The notes under the pieces: model-generated | Told to the model about the DNA's origin: nothing | What the model saw: only the letters and a program-made list of their open reading frames with translations | The model's database searches: none | Position numbers and translations under genes: made by a program | Source: Parundibacterium terreum | GTDB taxonomy: Bacteria; Pseudomonadota; Gammaproteobacteria; Burkholderiales; Burkholderiaceae_D | Reading direction: 5' to 3' | DNA length: 64,000 bases | Assembly (NCBI RefSeq): GCF_014636315.1 | Contig: NZ_BMED01000004.1 | Location: 372,001 to 436,000 of the forward strand | Part shown: positions 40,334 to 50,286 of the stretch, piece by piece | How the letters are laid out: each line of letters opens with the position of its first letter | Position numbering within the stretch: position 1 is the stretch's first letter

Positions 40334-42487
40334 ATGAAGAAATCGCTATTACTCTTGACGGCGCTCAGCAATATTGCGTTCGCCAACGAAGGCATGTGGA
40401 TGCCGCAGCAATTGCCGGAAATCGCTACGCAGTTGAAGGCAGCAGGCCTGAAACTGGACCCAGCTACGCTGACCAAGCTGACTGAGTTCCCTATGGGCGC
40501 GATCGTCAGCCTGGGCGGATGCTCGGCTTCCTTCGTGTCGCCGCAAGGGCTGGTTGTGACCAACCACCATTGCGTCTATAACAGTGTGGCGCACAACTCT
40601 ACGCCGGAACGTAATTTGCTGGAAAACGGTTTCCTGGCCAAGACCCTGGCGGAAGAGCTGCCTGCATCCCCGGGCAGCCGCATTTTCGTGACCAGCGAAG
40701 TAAGGAACGTCAGCGACAAGGTAATTAGTGCCGATGTTGCCAAGCTGAGCGGCAAGAAGCGCGTCGATGCGATGGAAAAAAATGAAAAAGCCATCGTCGC
40801 GGAATGTGAAAAAGACGCCGGCTATCGCTGCAATGTGGCTGCTTACTACGGCGGCCTGGAGTTTTACCTGATCAAGCAATTGGAAATCAAGGACGTGCGC
40901 TTGGTACATGCGCCACCTTCCGGTGTCGGCAAATTCGGTGGCGATACCGATAACTGGATGTGGCCGCGCCACACCGGTGACTATGGCTACTACCGCGCGT
41001 ATGTCAGCAAAGACGGCAAGTCTGCCGACTACAGCAAGGACAATGTTCCTTACGTTCCCAAGCATTTCCTGCGTCTGGCAAAAGAAGGCGTCAAGGACGG
41101 TGATTTCGTGATGGTGACAGGCTACCCAGGCCGCACCAATCGCCACCGCCTGCCTTCCGAAGTCGCTTACACCTTCGACTGGAACTACCCAGCGTATGTG
41201 AAGGCCTCCGGTGAGCAACTGGCGATCATCGCCCGCGAAACCAAAGACAGCGAAGACAAGAAGTTGAAATATGCAGGCCAGGTGGCAGGCATCAACAACT
41301 ACTACAAAAATCGCCAGGGCATGCTGGATAGCTATGCCGGCAGCGATTTCCTGGTGCGTAAGCAAAAAGAACATGCCGACCTGAAAGCCTGGGTCAATGC
41401 GGATGCCGCGCGCAAAAAAGCCTATGCTGCCGACATCGAACAGGTAGAGAAACTGATTGCAGAACGCGATGCACAAAGCCGCCGCGACTTCCTGCTGAGC
41501 TATTCCTCGCCACGCTTGCTGACCACCGCGCGCAGCCTGTATCGCTTGGCGAACGAATCCACCAAGCCTGATGCAGAACGCAAGTCCGGTTATCAGGTAC
41601 GTGACCTGCCGCGCTTCAAGGCAGGTGTTGCTTCCGTCGAGCGCAGCTACGATGAAACCGTCGACAAAGCTTTGGCGCTGAACTTCCTGAGCAAGTATGT
41701 TGCGCAGCCGGCTGCCGACCACAACACCAATTTCGATGCGGCGCTGGGTTTGAAAGCAGGCATGAAAGAAGCCGATATCAAGGCTTTGCTGGATACTCTG
41801 TATGCAGGCAGCAAGCTGGGCGACAAGGCAGAACGCTCTGCCTGGCTGGAACGCAAACCGGCTGATTTCAAAACCAGCAGCGATAGCTTCATCAAGGCAG
41901 CAGTGGCGATGTACGACGAAAGCCTGAAGCGCGAAGCACGTGAAGAAGAGCTGGGCGGAAAAATCCAGCAAGCCTATGCCAACTACATGAAAGCGCATAT
42001 CGCCTTCATGAACAGCAAGGGCCAGGCTGTGTATCCGGATGCCAATAGCACTCTGCGCGTGACGTTTGGCAAGGTTGCCGGACGTGCGACTGGTGCTGAC
42101 GGCACTAGCTGGAAGCCTTTCACAACATTGAACGGTATCGTCGCCAAGGCAACCGGCACAGGCGAATTCAATGCGCCTAAAGCGGAGCTGGATGCGATCA
42201 AGGCGAAGGACTTCGGTAAGTATTACGAGCCTAGCCTGAAATCAGTACCGGTCAATTTCCTGGCTACGCTGGATATCACAGGCGGCAATTCAGGTTCCGC
42301 TGCTTTGAACGCGAATGGCGAGCTGGTTGGCCTGGCGTTTGACGGCACCCTGGATTCCATCATCTCCGATTGGGATTTCAATGACGAAAATACCCGCTCC
42401 ATTCAACTGGATCTGCGCTACATGCTGTGGGAAATGAAGCATGTGGACCATGCGGATAACCTGCTGAAAGAAATGAACGCAGAATAA
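40334..42487 (+). CDS. Exported S46 dipeptidyl-peptidase (DPP7/DPP11 type)
   Basis: A 717-residue S46 family peptidase with a short signal peptide. The chymotrypsin-like catalytic elements are LVVTNHHCVY (His78/79) near the N-terminus and ITGGNSGSAALNANGELVGLAFDG with nucleophile Ser653 at the C-terminus. A large alpha-helical insertion fills the middle, as in DPP7/DPP11 of Porphyromonas. Family members release N-terminal dipeptides from peptides in the periplasm. The S1 specificity (hydrophobic or acidic) cannot be set from the visible sequence. Confidence 0.93.
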   Translation: MKKSLLLLTALSNIAFANEGMWMPQQLPEIATQLKAAGLKLDPATLTKLTEFPMGAIVSLGGCSASFVSPQGLVVTNHHCVYNSVAHNSTPERNLLENGFLAKTLAEELPASPGSRIFVTSEVRNVSDKVISADVAKLSGKKRVDAMEKNEKAIVAECEKDAGYRCNVAAYYGGLEFYLIKQLEIKDVRLVHAPPSGVGKFGGDTDNWMWPRHTGDYGYYRAYVSKDGKSADYSKDNVPYVPKHFLRLAKEGVKDGDFVMVTGYPGRTNRHRLPSEVAYTFDWNYPAYVKASGEQLAIIARETKDSEDKKLKYAGQVAGINNYYKNRQGMLDSYAGSDFLVRKQKEHADLKAWVNADAARKKAYAADIEQVEKLIAERDAQSRRDFLLSYSSPRLLTTARSLYRLANESTKPDAERKSGYQVRDLPRFKAGVASVERSYDETVDKALALNFLSKYVAQPAADHNTNFDAALGLKAGMKEADIKALLDTLYAGSKLGDKAERSAWLERKPADFKTSSDSFIKAAVAMYDESLKREAREEELGGKIQQAYANYMKAHIAFMNSKGQAVYPDANSTLRVTFGKVAGRATGADGTSWKPFTTLNGIVAKATGTGEFNAPKAELDAIKAKDFGKYYEPSLKSVPVNFLATLDITGGNSGSAALNANGELVGLAFDGTLDSIISDWDFNDENTRSIQLDLRYMLWEMKHVDHADNLLKEMNAE

Positions 42488-42517
42488 GCTACAGCCCATG
42501 AATAGCTGAGCTAAATA

Positions 42518-42556
42518 AAAGGGGTGCCAGGATATTTTCCGGGCACCCTTTTTTTA
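42518..42556 (+). terminator. Rho-independent terminator of the S46 gene
   Basis: GGGTGCC (within AAAAGGGGTGCC) pairs with GGCACCC and is followed by a run of seven T. It lies about 30 bp after the stop codon. Confidence 0.9.
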
Positions 42557-42733
42557 TTGGCCGGGCAAGTTGAATTTTGTCCTGCGCGTGCTGTCCATGC
42601 CAGTGGGGGCTTACTGAAAAAATCATCCGCCGTTTCCAAACTAGTGATAAATTCTGATTCGCTGTCGGGCAATAAGCACAAGCTACTTCGGCGACAGATA
42701 GTCGAACATACAAATTAAATAATGGGGAAAGCT

Positions 42734-45700
42734 ATGTTGATGAAGTTATTGAGTGGCCCGGCTTTGGCGGCTGCTTTGCTGGCGGCCAGCGTGCCCGGAC
42801 AAGCCTTGTATGCGGCAGACATGGCGCAGACCATGCTGATACGCCAGCCGGCGGTATCGCGCGATCACCTGGCCTTTGTGTATGCCGGAGATATCTGGTT
42901 GACGGATAGAGCCGGCCAGCATCCAGTGCAACTGACGACGCATCCGGCCTCAGAGTTTTCGCCGCAGTTTTCTCCGGACGGCAAGTGGCTGGCTTTCTCT
43001 GCGAGCTATGACAACAACACCGATGTCTATGTCGTTTCCGTGGACGGCGGCCAGCCCAGGCGCCTGACCTGGCATCCGGGTCAGGATATCGTGCGCGGCT
43101 GGAGCGCAGACGGCAAGCGCATCCTGTTTTCCTCTTCCCGCGAGGTCGCCAACAATCGTAGCAACCAGTTATATGAAGTGCCGCTGGATGGCGGATTTGA
43201 AAAGAAAGTGATGGAGGCTGTTGCCTTCGAAGGTAGCTGGTCGGCCGATGGCAAGCATCTGGCCTATCGCCCGTATCGCCAGGCCTATGTTGCCAACGCC
43301 GGCTGGCGCCAGCATCGTGGCGGTACCACGCCGCCGATCTGGATTATCGATCCTGCCAGCAATGCGGTAGAAAAGGTGCCGCATGAGAATGCGACCGACA
43401 GCAATCCTGTCTGGGTACAGGATGAAGTCTATTTCATCTCTGACCGCAATGATGGCGCTGCCAACCTGTTTGCGTATAGCAGGAAGACCAAGGCCGTGCG
43501 CCAGGTGACGAATGAGACAGTGTGGGATGTGCGTAATGCGAGCGCCTACGGCCAGAGCGTCGTGTATGAGGTGGGCGGCGTGCTGAAAGAACTGGATACT
43601 GTCAGCGGCAAGATCAAGGATATCCCGGTCACTATCACGGCGCAGGCGCAGCAGGCCCGCCCGCAGTGGAAAGACGCCAGCAAGACGATCACGTCGGCGC
43701 ATTTGTCACCTACCGGCAAGCGTATTCTGCTGACGGCGCGCGGTGAAGTGTTTACCGTCCCCGTCAAGGATGGCTCTACCCGCAACCTGACCGAAACTTC
43801 GGGCGTGCGTGAAAAGGATGCGCTATGGAGCCCGGATGGAAAACATATCGCCTATATTTCGGATGCAGGCATGCAGCATGCGCTGGTGGTCAGGGACCAG
43901 GCCGGGCTGGAAAAACCGCAGAACCATAGCCTGGGGAAGAAGGGCTACTATAAATTGCTGGGCTGGTCACCGGATAACAAGACCATTGTGTATCAGGACT
44001 ATCATTTGAACCTGTACGCAATCGCGCTGGAAAAAGGCATTGTCAGCGCCATCGACAGCAGCCTGCGCAGGCAGGATTTCCATATCTCTTTCTCTGCCGA
44101 CAGCCGCTGGCTGGCCTATACGATCGCCGGTGAAAATCATTTCAGCCAGATCCGGCTGCATGATTTTACGACGGGCAAGAATACGCCGCTGACCGATGGC
44201 CTCAGCCATGCCGATAATCCTGCGTTCGCTGCCAAGGATTACCTGTACTTTACCGCCTCTATCAACTCCGGCCCAGGCCAGGTGGGGCTGGATATGTCCA
44301 CGCAGGAAAGACAGTTGCGTAGCGGCCTGTTTGTAGCAGTGCTGGCGGCAGATGGAAAATCGCCTCTGTTGCCCAAGGAGGCGGATGAGGGCAATAAAAA
44401 AGATGAAGACAAGAAGGATGGAAAAGATGGCAGCAGTGCTGATGCCGATAAAAAAGACGGTGCTAAAAAAGACGAAGGCAAAGAATCCGACAAATCCAAG
44501 GATGCAGAAAAGAAAGACAAGCCTGTCAAACCAGTACGCATTGACTTGGCGGGTTTGCAGCAGCGTATTGTTGCCCTGCCGGTCGCAGAGCGCAATTACG
44601 ACAGCCTGAGCGTGGCATCCGACGGCGCATTGTTTTATCTGGAGCATAGGCAGCCTGGCTCCAGCATAGAGCCGCCGGAGGTGGAGCGCAAGGACGATGC
44701 GGAGCTGTACCGTTTCAATTTTGACGAGCGCAAGACCAAGTCGCTGAAGCAGGGCATCGCCGACTATGACATGAGCGCCGACGGCAAGAAACTGCTGCTG
44801 CGTTATGGCAAGGGTATGCTGCAAGTGTCGGATGCAAAGGAAAATCTTGACATCAAGCTGGTGGACCTGTCTCAGGTACGCATGCTGGTCAATCCGCGGG
44901 AAGAGTGGGAGCAGATCTTCAATGAAACCTGGTGGATGGAAAAGGAATTCTTTTACGATCCCAAGCTGCACGGGCTGAACTGGGATGCGATCTACGCGCG
45001 CTATCATCCGCTGGTAAAGAGCGTGCAAAGACGCGAAGACCTGAATGAGCTGATGGTGGAAATGATAGGCGAATTGCAGGTCGGCCATAACCGGGTAGGC
45101 GGCGGTGACGTATATAGCGAGCGCCCGGCCAGTGTCGGCCTGCTGGGAGCGGATTTCAGCGTGGAGAAAGGTCATTATCGGATCAAGACTCTGTTTACCG
45201 GCGACCTGTGGAATCCTTTCCTGATCGCGCCGCTGGCGGCTCCGGGCCTTGGCATCAAGGAAGGCGACTACATCATGGCGATCAATGGCAAGGCGCTGGA
45301 CGACAGCACGAATATTTATGCCTTGTTGGAAAATACCGTAGGCAAGCAAGTGACGCTGGGCATCAGTAGCGACGTCGCCGGCAAGCCGCGCAATGTGGTT
45401 GTGCAGCCGATTGCCAGCGAGAGCGGCTTGCGCCAGTGGCAATGGGTGGAAAAGAACCGTCAGTATGTGCAGAAAAAAACCAATGGCAAGGTGGCCTATG
45501 TGTATTTGCCGAACACTGCAGACGACGGCTTCCAGTACTTTAACCGCATGTTCTTTGCCCAGGTAGACAAGCAGGCGGTCATCATCGACGAGCGCCGCAA
45601 CGGTGGCGGCCAGGCTGCCAATTACGTCACCGATGTGCTGAGCCGGCCTTATCTGTCCAGCTGGAAGGACAGGGACGGCCTGGTGTATGACACGCCGGGT

Positions 45701-46096
45701 GGCGCTATCTACGGTCCCAAGGCGATGCTGATTGATCAGGATGCAGGCTCTGGCGGCGATTTCCTGCCGTATGCGTTCAAGCGCCTGAAACTGGGGCCTC
45801 TGGTCGGCAAGCGTACCTGGGGCGGTTTGATCGGCATTTCCGCCAACCCTGATTTGATCGATGGCGGCAGCCTGGTCGTTCCCTTGTTCCGCTTCTTCAC
45901 GCCTGATGGAGAATGGCGAGTAGAAAATGAAGGGGTGGCACCGGATATCGACATTGAACTTGAGCCAGGCGAAGTCAATAAGGGTAACGATACCCAGCTT
46001 GATGCCGCAATCAGTAATGTGCTACAGAGGCTGCAAGGGTATAAGGAGATTCAGCACAAAACGGCTCCTGCCTTTCCCACAACGATAGGCAAGTAG
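42734..46096 (+). CDS. Exported Tricorn-like S41 protease
   Basis: The product (1120 residues from this start) has a signal peptide, two beta-propeller regions with repeated PDGK/SPDG-W-L-A-F blades, and an unusual Lys/Asp/Ser-rich linker (nt 44390-44530). A PDZ-like domain (GIKEGDYIMAINGKALDDSTNIYALLENTVG) and a C-terminal S41 catalytic domain follow. The nucleophile is Ser1006 in DQDAGSGGDF, after VIIDERRNGGGQ. In archaea Tricorn cleaves proteasome peptides; here it should work in the periplasm. ATG at 42734 has GGGGA 5 nt upstream, and an ATG at 42722 is also in frame. Confidence 0.92.
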   Translation: MLMKLLSGPALAAALLAASVPGQALYAADMAQTMLIRQPAVSRDHLAFVYAGDIWLTDRAGQHPVQLTTHPASEFSPQFSPDGKWLAFSASYDNNTDVYVVSVDGGQPRRLTWHPGQDIVRGWSADGKRILFSSSREVANNRSNQLYEVPLDGGFEKKVMEAVAFEGSWSADGKHLAYRPYRQAYVANAGWRQHRGGTTPPIWIIDPASNAVEKVPHENATDSNPVWVQDEVYFISDRNDGAANLFAYSRKTKAVRQVTNETVWDVRNASAYGQSVVYEVGGVLKELDTVSGKIKDIPVTITAQAQQARPQWKDASKTITSAHLSPTGKRILLTARGEVFTVPVKDGSTRNLTETSGVREKDALWSPDGKHIAYISDAGMQHALVVRDQAGLEKPQNHSLGKKGYYKLLGWSPDNKTIVYQDYHLNLYAIALEKGIVSAIDSSLRRQDFHISFSADSRWLAYTIAGENHFSQIRLHDFTTGKNTPLTDGLSHADNPAFAAKDYLYFTASINSGPGQVGLDMSTQERQLRSGLFVAVLAADGKSPLLPKEADEGNKKDEDKKDGKDGSSADADKKDGAKKDEGKESDKSKDAEKKDKPVKPVRIDLAGLQQRIVALPVAERNYDSLSVASDGALFYLEHRQPGSSIEPPEVERKDDAELYRFNFDERKTKSLKQGIADYDMSADGKKLLLRYGKGMLQVSDAKENLDIKLVDLSQVRMLVNPREEWEQIFNETWWMEKEFFYDPKLHGLNWDAIYARYHPLVKSVQRREDLNELMVEMIGELQVGHNRVGGGDVYSERPASVGLLGADFSVEKGHYRIKTLFTGDLWNPFLIAPLAAPGLGIKEGDYIMAINGKALDDSTNIYALLENTVGKQVTLGISSDVAGKPRNVVVQPIASESGLRQWQWVEKNRQYVQKKTNGKVAYVYLPNTADDGFQYFNRMFFAQVDKQAVIIDERRNGGGQAANYVTDVLSRPYLSSWKDRDGLVYDTPGGAIYGPKAMLIDQDAGSGGDFLPYAFKRLKLGPLVGKRTWGGLIGISANPDLIDGGSLVVPLFRFFTPDGEWRVENEGVAPDIDIELEPGEVNKGNDTQLDAAISNVLQRLQGYKEIQHKTAPAFPTTIGK

Positions 46097-46118
46097 GTCT
46101 GTTGTAATCGGGTAGCAG

Positions 46119-46149
46119 ATAAGGGGATGCCGTTGCGGTGTCCCCTTAT
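46119..46149 (+). terminator. Terminator-like hairpin after the Tricorn-like gene
   Basis: A 9-bp perfect stem, ATAAGGGGA / TCCCCTTAT, with further pairing of CCG and CGG inside. No T-run follows, so rho-independent function is uncertain. Confidence 0.5.
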
Positions 46150-46190
46150 GCATGGGATAAGAAATTTTAAGGAAGCGAAGGAATGAATTG

Positions 46191-46910
46191 ATGGAATGGG
46201 TTTTCGTGCTGGCGGTAGGGCTGGTCGCCGGTACTATCAGCGGCATAGTCGGCTTTGGTTCGTCCATCATGCTGATGCCGGTGCTGGTCATCCAGTATGG
46301 ACCGCGCGAGGCAGTGCCTATCATGGCGATTTCTGCATTGATGGCGAATCTGTCCCGCATTCTGGTGTGGTGGCGGGAGATAGACTGGCGTGCCTGCGCT
46401 GTGTATTCATTGACTGGCATACCGGCGGCTGCGCTTGGCGCCCGGACCTTGCTGGTGGCGCCCGCGCACATTATCGAGGTCGTGCTTGGTGCCTTCTTCA
46501 TCCTGATGATACCGGCCAGGCGCTGGCTGGTTGCGCGGCAGCTGCGCGTAAAGCTATGGCATCTTGCACTGGTGGCGGCGCCGATAGGCTTCCTTACCGG
46601 TATCGTCGTGTCCACCGGGCCTATCAATGCGCCTGTGTTTCTGGCCTATGGCCTGGTCAAGGGCGCCTTCCTGGCAACCGAGGCTGCCGGCTCTCTGGGA
46701 GTTTACCTGAGCAAGGCACTGACCTTCCGCTATTTCGGCGCGCTGCCGGCAGAGGCAATCATCAAGGGCCTGATCATAGGCTCATCATTGATGATAGGGT
46801 CTTATCTGTCGAAACGTTTTGTGCTGAAGCTGGAGCCGGAATTCTTCCGGCATTTGATGGACGGCCTGATGCTGGTGTCCGGCCTGGCGATGCTGTGGTC
46901 TGCATTCTGA
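46191..46910 (+). CDS. TauE/SafE family sulfite/anion permease
   Basis: A 239-residue protein with eight hydrophobic segments and the TauE/SafE first-half pattern AVGLVAGTISGIVGFGSSIMLMPVL and second-half VSTGPINAPVFLAYGLVKG. Members export sulfite, sulfoacetate or other organic anions across the inner membrane. The ATG at 46191 is used because AGGA lies 8 nt upstream; the TTG just before it is unlikely. The substrate is unknown. Confidence 0.88.
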   Translation: MEWVFVLAVGLVAGTISGIVGFGSSIMLMPVLVIQYGPREAVPIMAISALMANLSRILVWWREIDWRACAVYSLTGIPAAALGARTLLVAPAHIIEVVLGAFFILMIPARRWLVARQLRVKLWHLALVAAPIGFLTGIVVSTGPINAPVFLAYGLVKGAFLATEAAGSLGVYLSKALTFRYFGALPAEAIIKGLIIGSSLMIGSYLSKRFVLKLEPEFFRHLMDGLMLVSGLAMLWSAF

Positions 46911-46934
46911 TTGCGGCGCTGATGCCGCAATCAG
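46907..46934. terminator. Hairpin between the convergent permease and aminotransferase genes
   Basis: An 11-bp perfect stem (CTGATTGCGGC / GCCGCAATCAG) with a 6-nt loop. It begins at the permease stop codon. There is no strong T-run on either side. Confidence 0.55.
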
Positions 46935-46956
46935 AGTCTGATGCCTGGTTTTCGGC

Positions 46957-47793
46957 TTAGTTTTCTTCTATGTAAGCCATGTACAGTTCGCGCGCCTTGG
47001 TGGCAACCGGGCCGACCGGCAGCTCGCGCGTACCGTAGCGGGTGCAAGGCATGACCTTGCCGAAGTTGCCGGTGTTGAAGATCTCTCTGGCACTGTCCAG
47101 CTCTTCCGGTTTGACGGTGCGCTCCGCGACGGTGATTCCCGCCTTGCCTAGCAAGTTGATGACACGGGCACGGGTAATACCGGACAGGAAGCTGCCGTTA
47201 GGCACCGGCGTAACGACTTCGCCGGAGGCCGTCACCAGGAAAATATTGGCACTGGCAAATTCAGCGACGTTGCCGTGGATATCGCACACTACCGCATTGT
47301 CAAAACCTCGCTGCTTGGCATCGCGCAGGGCCTTGGTCGTATTCGCGTACAGGCAGGATGCCTTGGCATCGGTCGGTGCCATCAGCGGATCGGGGCGCAG
47401 CAATTCCGACAGGCAGGCAGAGAAGCCGGTAAACGGCGGCATCGCCGCGTCGAACAGCGTCAGTGCAAATCCCGACTTGTCGCTTTCGGGGATCAGCAGG
47501 CCGGATGTGGCGAACACCAGCGGGCGTATATATATTTCCGCATCTGCTGGAAACTGTTTAACGCCGTCACGGCACAGGGCTTCCATTTCATCCACTGTAT
47601 AAGGGCAGGCCAGCCCCACTCTCTCCGCCGAATGAATGGCTCTTTGCAAATGCAGCCGCAAATCGGGCATATGGCCGCGTACGGAACGGGCGCCGTCAAA
47701 GACGGATGAACCCAGCCATACGCTGTGGTCCATCGCGCCAAACAGCGGGGTATTGCCTTCGCTCCAGCTTCCGTTGAAATAGGTCAGGTACAT
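46957..47793 (-). CDS. Class IV PLP aminotransferase (branched-chain / D-amino-acid type)
   Basis: The 278-residue protein belongs to aminotransferase class IV. Residues fitting the PLP Lys (DAKASCLYANTTKAL), the cofactor-contacting GNVAEFASANIFLV loop and the phosphate-binding SGITRARVI are visible. The length and layout fit branched-chain-aminotransferase-like or D-alanine aminotransferase-like proteins. Substrate specificity is not set by the visible motifs. It is single, not in an ilv operon. Confidence 0.88.
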   Translation of the reverse strand: MYLTYFNGSWSEGNTPLFGAMDHSVWLGSSVFDGARSVRGHMPDLRLHLQRAIHSAERVGLACPYTVDEMEALCRDGVKQFPADAEIYIRPLVFATSGLLIPESDKSGFALTLFDAAMPPFTGFSACLSELLRPDPLMAPTDAKASCLYANTTKALRDAKQRGFDNAVVCDIHGNVAEFASANIFLVTASGEVVTPVPNGSFLSGITRARVINLLGKAGITVAERTVKPEELDSAREIFNTGNFGKVMPCTRYGTRELPVGPVATKARELYMAYIEEN

Positions 47794-48292
47794 CGTCGTG
47801 TCTCCAGCTTGAATTTGTTGGTAAGGATAAGAAAGGATAGGTTCTGCAGATGCGGCGTGCGGTATGCGGCTAAAGCGAGGTCCAAAGCCGAATATGGATA
47901 TTCGGTTATTACATAGTAATTAATGTATCACGGCCCGAAAAATTCTATCTGCGATCCGATTAAAGTAATTTTTTGATAATTCAATTTTGCGAAACCACTT
48001 TTTGGCATGCTTATTTTGTGTGCATATCAGAGTGCACCTTAGTGCCGGCTGCCCAAGCAAAATAAATCGAATTCACATAAAAATTGTATTAATGGTATTT
48101 AAAACGAAGGTTTTTCTGCTATTTGTCACTTTAAAGGGCAGTTTTTTTTGTATCTGCACCAAATAAAATTCTATTTCCTGTCAACTAAACCGCAAATTCA
48201 TACGTTCTTTGACGTAACTAACGAATCCTTGCCGGCAACTTCAACACCGAGATGGAAGTGCAAGTGATGATTCCCTTTATGGAGTCTTGAAA
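47794..48292. other. A+T-rich gene-free interval
   Basis: About 500 bp between divergent genes. The part from about 47900 to 48200 is clearly richer in A+T than the surrounding DNA. I see no ORF, strong palindrome or terminator. A promoter and perhaps H-NS-type silencing sites are plausible, but not shown. Confidence 0.45.
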
Positions 48293-48631
48293 ATGATTTA
48301 CGAAATCCAAATTCGCAGCCAGGCTAATAATAAAAACACATCGGATCAATTGATCTGGATCGACAGCGATCTGCCGACACGTTCGTTTGAACAATGGCTG
48401 ATGGAACGCTCCCTGCTGAACCGCAGCGGCATCGCGCCGGTGGTGCGTTGGAGCATCGTGCAGACTCAAAGGGCAGCGCATTTTGTGCTGGCGACCCAGG
48501 CCAAGGCACTGGAAAACCGTATCGCCGAGTTGATCAATGGCGTCGGCGAAGTACTGGCAGTTCCGGACGCCAGCAAAGCGCTGAAAGCATTCCAGTTGAA
48601 AGCCGTAGCAAAGGAACTGGCAGAGGCCTGA
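48293..48631 (+). CDS. Small soluble hypothetical protein
   Basis: A 112-residue protein, MIYEIQIRSQANNKNTSDQLIW..., with a helical C-terminal half (QAKALENRIAELINGVGEVLAVPDASKALKAFQLKAVAKELAEA). It has no membrane segment and no cysteines. The ATG at 48293 has GGAG 8 nt upstream; the TTG at 48287 has no such spacing. I do not recognise a family. It has its own strong terminator, so it is probably a single-gene unit. Confidence 0.68.
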   Translation: MIYEIQIRSQANNKNTSDQLIWIDSDLPTRSFEQWLMERSLLNRSGIAPVVRWSIVQTQRAAHFVLATQAKALENRIAELINGVGEVLAVPDASKALKAFQLKAVAKELAEA

Positions 48632-48673
48632 TTCTAATGTGCTAGTGTGCTTAGCACCTGGCATCTGATGTTA

Positions 48674-48716
48674 AAAATAAGCTCTCCGTGCATGCAACGT
48701 GAGGGCTTATTTTTTT
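48674..48716. terminator. Bidirectional rho-independent terminator
   Basis: AAATAAGCTCTC pairs with GAGGGCTTATTT (one G-T pair) and is followed by a run of T on both strands. It separates the convergent 112-residue protein gene and the hydrolase gene. Confidence 0.88.
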
Positions 48717-48730
48717 GCGGCGCAAAATGT

Positions 48731-49498
48731 TCATCCATTGCCGCTGATATAGCGCTCGCTCCACGATGCGATCATGTTCGCGACATACACGGCATCTTCC
48801 TTGCGGCTCAGTAAATGATCTGCATCATCCAGCGAAATAAAACTCTTGGGATGCTTGGCCGCAGTAAAAATGTGCATTGCATTGGATATATCCACCGTCG
48901 TATCCCTGGGCGAATGCATGACCAGTAGCGCGCGCTTCAGCCGCGCTATCTTTTCGCTCAAAGCATGCTCCGCCGCGTCCAGGATAAATTGGCGCTTGAT
49001 CTTGAATGGGCGGCCCGCCAACTGCACTTCTGCTTCGCCGTCGGCGTGAATTTGGTCCAGATGATCCTTGAACAAGCCGGTCACGTGGCTGGGATCGCTG
49101 GGCGCTGCAACGGTGACGACCGCTTGTATCTCCGGCATATCCCCTGCAGCAGCCAGCACCGCGGCACCGCCCAGGCTGTGGCCTATCAGGAGCCGTGGCG
49201 CCTGATGCTGTTCGCGTAAAAAATTGGCGGCTGCAACCAGGTCAGCCAGATTGGACGAGAAATTCGTATTTGCAAACTCACCTTCACTTGCACCCAGTCC
49301 GGTGAAGTCAAAACGCAGCACGGCAATGCCGTGGCTAGTCAGGGCCTGCGAGATGCGGCTGGCGGCGAATACATCCTTGCCGCAGGTAAAGCAATGTGCA
49401 AACAAGGCATAGGCGCGGATGTCGCCGTCCGGCGCATCCAGTCTGGCCGATAGTTTATGGCCGTCGGCACCGGGAAATTCCGTTTTTTCTATTCGCAT
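48731..49498 (-). CDS. Alpha/beta hydrolase (serine hydrolase)
   Basis: A 255-residue alpha/beta hydrolase with the nucleophile elbow [14 protein letters not shown], a likely Asp in [11 protein letters not shown] and His in DDADHLLSR. The early pattern [41 protein letters not shown] is the one found in hydrolases that are often fused to OsmC; here no OsmC domain follows. The start at 49498 is preferred because CAAGGAGCTCAGCA precedes it. The substrate is unknown. Confidence 0.9.
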   Translation of the reverse strand: MRIEKTEFPGADGHKLSARLDAPDGDIRAYALFAHCFTCGKDVFAASRISQALTSHGIAVLRFDFTGLGASEGEFANTNFSSNLADLVAAANFLREQHQAPRLLIGHSLGGAAVLAAAGDMPEIQAVVTVAAPSDPSHVTGLFKDHLDQIHADGEAEVQLAGRPFKIKRQFILDAAEHALSEKIARLKRALLVMHSPRDTTVDISNAMHIFTAAKHPKSFISLDDADHLLSRKEDAVYVANMIASWSERYISGNG

Positions 49499-49728
49499 TG
49501 CTGAGCTCCTTGAGTGTGCCATCATGGCATGGGAACGATCTTGATTCGACCTTGATCCTCATCATACAGGCCCGCCCAATTTTTTTCATGGAACACGCAC
49601 GGGCCTGGGTGCGATAGCGTACCGAGCACGTGGCAGGCGGAGCGCAGACTGAAAAGCCGCGCTCCTTGGATGCAGATGCAATTTTTTGCTTACGGCGAGC
49701 GATTCTCGATTGCCCTGGAGGAACGATT

Positions 49729-50286
49729 ATGCTGCGGATAAAAATATTGCACATCTTCTCGCTGATGTTGATCAGCGGTTTTGCCGCCATGGTATCGGCG
49801 GCTGACGATACTGCCGATGCCTCGCGCGCGTCGTTCTCTCAAATGACCCAGGTGCTGCGCTCACCGCGCTGCATGAATTGCCACACTTTCACCGAATTTC
49901 CGCGCCAGGCAGATGACAGGCACCGGCATCACCAGATGGTCATGCGCGGTCAGGACAATATGGGTTCGGCCACGCTGAAATGCTTTGCATGTCACCAGAC
50001 CAAAAATACCGCTGATGGACAAGTGCCCGGCGCACCCAACTGGCATCTGGCACCTTTGAGCATGGGCTGGGAGGGCTTGAGTGACCGGGCTTTATGCAAG
50101 GTGATTCTGGATAAAAATAAAAACGGCAATAAGGATGTGCCTGCGCTGGTGCAGCATATGACGGCCGATCCACTGGTGCAGTGGGCGTGGTCTCCCGGCA
50201 AGCGCAGCCTGCCGCCGCTTGCGCAAAATGAATTCCATGACGCAGTGCGCGCCTGGGCAGATCAGGGCGCTGCTTGTCCCAAATAG
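49729..50286 (+). CDS. Exported dihaem c-type cytochrome-like protein
   Basis: A 185-residue protein with a signal peptide (MLRIKILHIFSLMLISGFAAMVSA) and two CxxCH haem-binding motifs, CMNCH at 48-52 and CFACH at 85-89. A His-rich stretch (DDRHRHHQM) lies between them. The C-terminal part (NWHLAPLSMGWEGLSDRALC; AWADQGAACPK) fits a family often named isoquinoline 1-oxidoreductase subunit, although that name is not a proven function. It is periplasmic. GGAGGAAC precedes the ATG. Confidence 0.85.
   Translation: MLRIKILHIFSLMLISGFAAMVSAADDTADASRASFSQMTQVLRSPRCMNCHTFTEFPRQADDRHRHHQMVMRGQDNMGSATLKCFACHQTKNTADGQVPGAPNWHLAPLSMGWEGLSDRALCKVILDKNKNGNKDVPALVQHMTADPLVQWAWSPGKRSLPPLAQNEFHDAVRAWADQGAACPK

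Noticed and set aside
40349-41998. A 549-codon - strand frame opposite the S46 peptidase gene
   Set aside because: It is a codon-bias shadow; the + strand protein has intact catalytic motifs.
43967-45442. A 491-codon - strand frame opposite the Tricorn-like gene
   Set aside because: It is a shadow of a real gene, with no domain and no ribosome-binding site.
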